From Megalobrama amblycephala (taxonomy: Eukaryota; Chordata; Actinopteri; Cypriniformes; Xenocyprididae), in the NCBI RefSeq assembly GCF_018812025.1, contig NC_063045.1, positions 56,261,457 through 56,325,456 of the forward strand: a stretch of DNA of 64,000 nucleotides, read 5' to 3'. Below the pieces are notes generated by a model. It did not search any database. It worked only from the letters and a program-made list of their open reading frames with translations, and was not told the DNA's origin. Each line of letters opens with the position of its first letter. Within the stretch, counting starts at the first letter, position 1. The position numbers and the translations under genes are program-made. Shown piece after piece: positions 58,250 through 64,000 of this stretch.

Positions 58250-59725
58250 TATGACCCGATCTGGCGAAATGAGTCGGAAGTCGCAACGTTCTATTTCAAA
58301 ATAGTTTTCCAATGAAAAAAATCGATGTTGTTAAGCCTAATTTCAAAGAACAGACTGTTCAAAAGTAATGCTCCCAAAGTTTCGTAGTCCAGATAATTGC
58401 AGTAACCCTAAATGGCTATTAAATCTTGACATGGTTTTACTAAATTCGCTGGAAATGAACTTCTCAACTCCTCTCGTCACTTCATGAGCATTATCCCGGT
58501 ATCCCTGAAACGTCATTATCTCTGCTCTACAAATATGGTGTTACACGTTGTATAGAACCAATCAAAAGCTTAGAAATGTAAACACACTGATTTTTAACAA
58601 TGGGAAGCCCCGTTTCGACTGACAGGCACGCGATCGGTCCAGCCATCCTCCTGTCAGACTAGCGCGCCTTATAAAATAAAACTTCCCAATTTGCGTAGTC
58701 TCTCTTTAAAAGCCAATAAAAATCGAATCCATATAGGTAGCACAAAAATTCTGTTTGGTACAAAACCAAAGACGTTAAACTTTCATATCAAGCCTCCAAC
58801 AATGGTGTTGTTTTCACCCTCTAATGAGTCTGAGTAATATGCGTTTACAACAAAAATAGCACAGCCGCTAACTGAATACAGGTATGTATTTCACGTGCTC
58901 AGCTTCATGAAAAATGCACAATCATAAAAATCGCACATCAATATTTAGAGCAGATTCTCAAGATTAAAATGAATCCAAAATCGATACTATTCATTGATCA
59001 CAAGATATTACTCACGGAATGATTTAACATGCTTGGCTAAATGAGTGCTCATCTCTCCGGGATGCAGTGTGTATCCAATGTTCCCGGACCCATCCATGTT
59101 CGTTTTCCAGCGTGGAATAACACAAAATAGATATAATTTTAAAGCTTAGAATCTCATCTTTTTAATGCATCTAACCATTTTGAAAAACTCCTAACGAGTG
59201 CTGAGAAGCTCCTCTAAACCGGAGTTTACCGCCCGTTGGCGCCACCTGGCTGCGGAAAAAATGAACAAAAAATTTTCAAACTATTCTTTATAATATCACC
59301 ACGAAATTTGAATCAGATGCAGCTCACGTATATGAGAGCATCACCAAAAAAGAATTTTTTAGCGATCTTATTGTGTTCCTGAGTTATTCCATGTCAAATA
59401 AAAAAATAAAAATTATTTTTAAAAAATTATATATATTTTTTGTCTTTTATCAGCTGTTTCTCTGCAAGAAAATGTCCAAATGTAATGTAATTTATATTTT
59501 CTTAAAATTTAAAATGTTTTCTAACAAATGATACCTACCTTTTGACTCTCCTTGCTAGAGTTTTGGAGTTATGAGTCTTTACTTTTGTGTGTGTCGCTCA
59601 TAAAAAAAAATGTCTTTGGTCAAATTAAGCTGTAAAATAAATAGTTTATCCCTTTAAATGCAATGGATTTTGAAAGATATCAACAAAAAAATGGGCAAAA
59701 AACTTTAAAAGCGATAGGGATATGA
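58250..59725 (-). mobile_element. 1.8-kb DNA transposon, copy B (inverted, truncated)
   Basis: The reverse complement of copy A (21682-23506): it begins ATGACCCGATCTGGCGAAAT and follows copy A throughout, including CCGCCCGTTGGCGCCACCTG and the segment with GAGTTTTGGAGTTATGAG. The match ends near 59715-59725 at ACTTTAAAAGCGAT, so about 190 bp including the second TIR is missing. Confidence 0.78.
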
Positions 59726-60034
59726 AAAAAGGAAGATTACAGTTTTCTATTATGTCTTTCCAAGACAGCAGGAAAGATTTCGGCGGTAGTTTCTGAGGAT
59801 GTCTAGAATGAAATGACAGTGTTATTGCCTGAACAACTTAAAGGAACAGTTCCACACTACACGGAAATCCTGTCATCATTTACTTACTCTCACATCATTA
59901 CAAATCTGTTTGATTTTTGGGAAAAGTTTTCAAACATCATCCACATTTGTGCATATTCAAACTGGGTATATTGTGATCAGTGTTGCTATCGTTAACTAAT
60001 GTAACCTTGGCAACTAACTGAAATAAGTTTAAAG

Positions 60035-60240
60035 GTGCTCTAAGCCAAAGACTATAGAATAACACAAGATGTGTCACTCGTATTGTTTTGAATGGGAGAA
60101 AGTGTAACGCGCAATATGGCGGAATAAGTCCCGCCTTCTAAATAACAGCCAATCGCCGCCTGGTAAAGTCATCGCGTCACTGCAGTGGCTGTTAGAAGCA
60201 CCGGTTTCTATAGAAACAGACTTCACCATATCTAAATCAT
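60035..60240. repeat. fragment related to the 12324-14212 MITE
   Basis: Shares GAATAAGTCCCGCCTT and GCGTCACTGCAG in the order seen on both sides of the nested MITE at 12558-13501, thus showing the uninterrupted arrangement. Confidence 0.55.
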
Positions 60241-60593
60241 TGCGGAGCAGATCTATGGTTTGAAAAAGCATGTGACCAAAGCTTTGGAAGTCTGTGACAT
60301 ACGTAATCACTCTTGTCTTGAATCAGTTCTATCTAATCTAATCGAATCTCATCTAATGATGTGATCATAACTGACGTGAGTAGCCTAGTTAAAAATGTTT
60401 TGGGTGAGCTGTTTAACCCTTATGTTCTGTTCAGGGTCTCTGAGACCCTAGCAATAAAGCATTATTAAATGCATTTTCCTTTATGCATCAGCTGAAGCGC
60501 CAATTTTTTCAAACCAGCTGTCTCGACCTTCCGATACTGCATGATTTTCGAAGCTTCAAATGACATCAATCATGTGGTATTGTCATTTCGATA

Positions 60594-61108
60594 CAGTGGC
60601 TGCGTCCGAAAACTGGAAAATGCTGCCTTCTTAGGACACAATTCAAGGTAGTAAGGCATCAAGGCACGTCCGAATCCAATGTTAGCTTCACTTCCTGTCT
60701 CATGAGATACCTTGCTCAAATCGATTTTTGAAGGAAGCATAGATGTATCCTTAGCTGCCTTTGATATCCCACAATCCTGTGCTTTCCATTCTGTGACAGT
60801 TGAGCTAGAAAAATAAAGATGGCATCCGAAAGTTGCGTTTGCTGCTCAGTTTGTGTATAAATGTACGATTTTGACCAACATATTTCAATTTTGATATCAT
60901 TTCTATCGAGAAATTACTACTGTAATAATTAAATATTTGTTTAGTTCTCGCCAAAGCTTGCGCTATATAGATCATTAAACCGTTACGCTGCCTCAGAAGT
61001 CTGTCTGAAATCAGTTGGTGAGGTGCCTTCATGCACAAACGCTGCCATACAAGTCATTCTCTTATAAGGCAGCAAGACAGCTACCTGGGTTTTTGGACAC
61101 AGCCACTG
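60594..61108. mobile_element. MITE, 515 bp
   Basis: Ends CAGTGGCTGCGTCCGAAAAC and the inverse of CAGTGGCTGTGTCCAAAAAC. Non-coding. Confidence 0.78.
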
Positions 61109-61171
61109 TGTGATACAATAGTGCGTCGAAAACTATGTCGGAGCACCGGAGCCCCGGTATCAACCGTCCCA

Positions 61172-61448
61172 TCACTAGTGGACACTCACATTGGGACTTT
61201 ATCAGCACACTAGGATTCTTGGACTGTTTTAGGGTATGGTACTTTGGACTGTATGCTTTTAACAGACTGAGTTTTCCTGGTTTTATTGTGTTGTTTTAAA
61301 GTTTCATGTGAATATTGTAAATACACAATTCTTATTTAACTTTACCACTGTTTTATGTCTCATTCTTTTAACCACTAACAAACTCACACAGTAAAATCTG
61401 ACCCCATTTTTAAATCTTGTGACTCAACCGATTTGGCTGATTGTTACA
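61172..61448 (+). mobile_element. LTR-like repeat, copy 2 (5'-truncated)
   Basis: Near-identical to 44932-45204, both ending GTTACA. Confidence 0.6.
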
Positions 61449-62919
61449 ATATCTCAGAAAAACTGAATCGTTTTAGCTGTAATTTTCTAACAGTTCATGG
61501 GTTCATTTGTTACCATTCATGAAGCAATTTGGGAACTGGATGATACCTAGTGAGGTGTAAACTGTCATTATCTCTCTCAATTTCACTCATATTTCCAAGG
61601 CAAAGTCCCAAATCACTTCACACTTCCTGTGACTGGCGGTTTTGTGTATGAGCTTAAACATTTGACCCGATCTGTGCAAATCGTATTGTGACATACTGCG
61701 TTTTAAAAAGCAAATCTCTTCCGTAACCCGTTACCTATCTATGTACAGTACCTCTGACATACGAATTTGTCATTCAGAGATTTTCCTCCTCCCCAAGCCA
61801 TTCCTCTCCCACTTCCAGCAGTCATCCATTTCTCATCTCCTTCTCAATTCCTCCTCCAGCATGTAATCTGTACTTGACGGATTCCTTCCATTTCTTTTGC
61901 ATTAGTGGCAGTCTCTTCCCGGGATCATTATCTTGACAAACACACACCCCCTTAAAAAAACAGTCTACCTGACAATGCTGATAATGACACGCCACTTATA
62001 ACAGCTGCTTAGCAATCTACTTCAAGATTAAAGGAAATATCTCAGACAAAATCACACTGCACAATTATCACACATCCCCAGTTACCATTTTATCAGCATC
62101 TTAAAACACCATTTCACTGGATGTGCAGAGAGTTATTTTCTGATGAGGCAGACATGTTCCAGGTCTCCAAAGAAACCCACTGATTGACCGCCGGACATCC
62201 ATGAGTGATTGAGCTCAATTATAGTATCTTGTTTTCTCTGAAGACCATCATCTCAGCTGCCTTCAGAGAGAAGAGAACTGGAGAGTCAATTAACAGACAT
62301 GGCATGAAATCTGAAGACTTGAGAACCTGATTGTCTGTACTCAGATAAAATGATACCTGGTGCTACAAACACTACCTTGTCCATCTTTTACAGCTCAAAC
62401 ATCTGATTGCCATATTGCTGCTGGCAAGATGACTGGTCAAGAACCCTTGTGATATATGCAAAGAGGAAAAGATGAGAAGTTGAAGCAATCCCATAATGCA
62501 TCACGGCATGAGAGTCTCAGGGAAAAAAAATAATCCAATAGAAAAGTTGATTAAATATACTTATAGTGTAAGTTCGCCAATTTTCAATCCACTTTGCATT
62601 GTTACAATGTCAGTAGTATTTGTGAATGAACAATGTTTACTCATTCTCCATGTTACCTGTACTGAGAAATTCACATGTATTTGTCTGCTGCATGAAGGAA
62701 AATGCACAGAATACACTTCTGGATTTTTTTATCCCCGCCCACAGACAGTTGAATTGACAGAGGGTTATTATGCCTACTCTTTAAAAAGGACCTCCTGGAA
62801 CGCAATTTCAACTAAGGGGGACCACAGGAACAACACGCAGATACAGAGGAAAAGCGGCTAAAATGTAAGTAAAGTGGCAGCCCCTTACGGACGACTTTTC
62901 TGCATAAACTAAACAAAAC
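61449..62919. other. no gene seen
   Basis: Mostly unique intergenic sequence. The part 61740-62480 has little repeat character. Open frames here are short and unlike any family I know. Confidence 0.45.
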
Positions 62920-63625
62920 ACCAACATAAAGTCCAAGCCTGGTCCTCTCTCATCCTAGACTGGGTAAACCCAGCCTGATCTGCTAGCGATTTGATTTCGC
63001 TCGGCAACTCAGTCTGGAAACCCGTACATTCATTTCTGCTGCATCTGTTACACTTTTGCGGGAACCAATCACAGACTAGCTTATCCACCTTGCTCGCTAT
63101 TGGCGGGTACAGAGCTCTTTCTATGGCTCTGGGCGGGTATAACACGATGACGTCTCTCGCACGACAGTCAATCCAATTCCTTTTAACCTCTCAACGATGC
63201 TAAATGACTTCTTTAGTTTAGCAAACAAATCGCTCGACTGGGTGTAAATGCCACTCACTTTCATGTTTTTTTTGCACAACCTGCAAAAATCGCTCGATGC
63301 CATTGCTGCTTCTGCAAACCGCCGATCAATGCTACAAACCAATACAAACTATAAACCTGTCTGGAGTTTTCGCATCGCTCTGCAAAAGTATGTCACCCAG
63401 ATCATTGATCTGATTGGTTGAAGGACTATCCAATTGCATGAATAATGCTCGTTGATCACGCCTCTTGTGCAGTATGAAATGCATAGCAAACTCCCCAGAC
63501 CAATGTTCAATTTTAAATTGAGCTTGGTCTGGTGATAGCCAGACAACTCTCATCCTTCATTGTTGTCACTCCTCCTTTTAACCTTCCAGAGCTCCTCCAT
63601 GAGACTCAAGACTCGCTCCGTTCCC
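62920..63625 (-). mobile_element. diverged fragment of the TRIM-like LTR, split by a 591-bp insert
   Basis: 62920-62955 (with CATAAAGTCCAAGCCTGGTC) and 63547-63625 (with CACTCCTCCTTTTAACCTTC) match consecutive parts of the LTR near 52230-52390. Confidence 0.65.
62956..63546. mobile_element. 591-bp insert with hairpin ends, hAT-like
   Basis: CTCTCATCC stands at 62947-62955 and 63547-63555, a target duplication of 8-9 bp. The termini TAGACTGGGTAAACCCAG and the inverse of the right end, TTGTCTGGCTATCACCAG, are related and each can form its own small hairpin. A minus-strand frame at about 63130-63303 begins MASSDFCRLCKKNMKVSGI, suggesting a remnant zinc-finger-like exon. Confidence 0.65.
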
Positions 63626-64000
63626 ACACATCTCTTTGCTCTTGCATACACATAACACATTATCAATACATTAACATTTTTCAAATCCGTTAAAGGATTG
63701 TTACGCTGCAATAATTAGGTCGGCCGGAACCGAGAACATTTCCTATAACACTAGATATACCTGTACATCAGAATAAGAATGGCATCTACGCTAATATCTG
63801 TCTCTCTGCTTATCCTGAGGTTTGCCGGGTGCTGGATCCAGGCCGTATCCAGATCAGATGGAGAACCTGTGTCTGGACCTGACTACAACGTAGCCCAGGA
63901 GACAATGGGCCTACAGATCCAGTTCTGGCTGCATCTATAATTCAGATTTTTAATCCCCGTATCCGCTTACATATATTTATATATAATCTATTTTTAATCT
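63626..64000 (+). mobile_element. 5'-truncated 3' end of the L2-like LINE, continuing past the window
   Basis: Matches 57106-57480 at a constant offset of 6520 with only two differences seen (about 63908 and 63957). It encodes the last few residues of ORF2 (HLFALAYT) and then 3' UTR. Confidence 0.9.

Overview
The window is nuclear DNA of a teleost fish, most likely a cyprinid. This rests on short intron-split vertebrate genes whose proteins resemble fish orthologues, and on dense TTAA-flanked MITEs, hAT MITEs, Tc1 elements and an L2-like LINE of the kinds common in carp and zebrafish relatives. No organism name is stated in the sequence, so the family assignment is inference.

The first 33.4 kb carry four genes. 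(1) A cGMP-dependent protein kinase of PRKG1-beta type runs leftward from about 15.9 kb and leaves the window at its left edge inside the kinase domain; 12 coding exons are visible. (2) A small complete lage3 (KEOPS subunit, Pcc1 family) runs rightward at 16.7-17.45 kb, head-to-head with the kinase. (3) A complete rab7-type GTPase runs leftward from about 25.2 kb to 19.15 kb, tail-to-tail with lage3. (4) A complete wdr45 (WIPI4) runs leftward from about 33.4 kb to 26.6 kb. For the four genes I placed exon borders by GT/AG sites, codon phase and recognised protein sequence. The summed coding lengths are in frame: 96 aa for lage3, 205 aa for rab7 and 355 aa for wdr45. The genes act in separate processes (cGMP signalling, tRNA t6A modification, late endosome traffic, autophagy) and I see no operon-like link.

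Introns are packed with repeats. They include a 1.29-kb hAT-like element inside a degenerate ATTGTGAT-rich array, and abutting TTAA MITEs that share one TTAA. There is also a TTAA MITE nested in another, and a 1.8-kb transposon inserted in an older MITE. In wdr45 introns there is a 2.36-kb inverted-repeat-bounded element filled with palindromic minisatellite units, and a tandem array built from an exon edge plus its splice acceptor.

From 33.4 kb to the right end I find no host gene. This part is a transposon-rich gene desert. It holds a solo LTR split by a hAT MITE, a decayed Tc1 split by another MITE, and a Tc1 copy (two stops, one frameshift) nested in a tRNA-SINE-like pair nested in a MITE. 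It also holds a TRIM-like LTR element with 5-bp target duplication, a nearly intact L2-like LINE with one nonsense codon, and a second very young 5'-truncated copy of that LINE at the right edge. Several unique stretches between the repeats could be regulatory, but this cannot be shown from one sequence.
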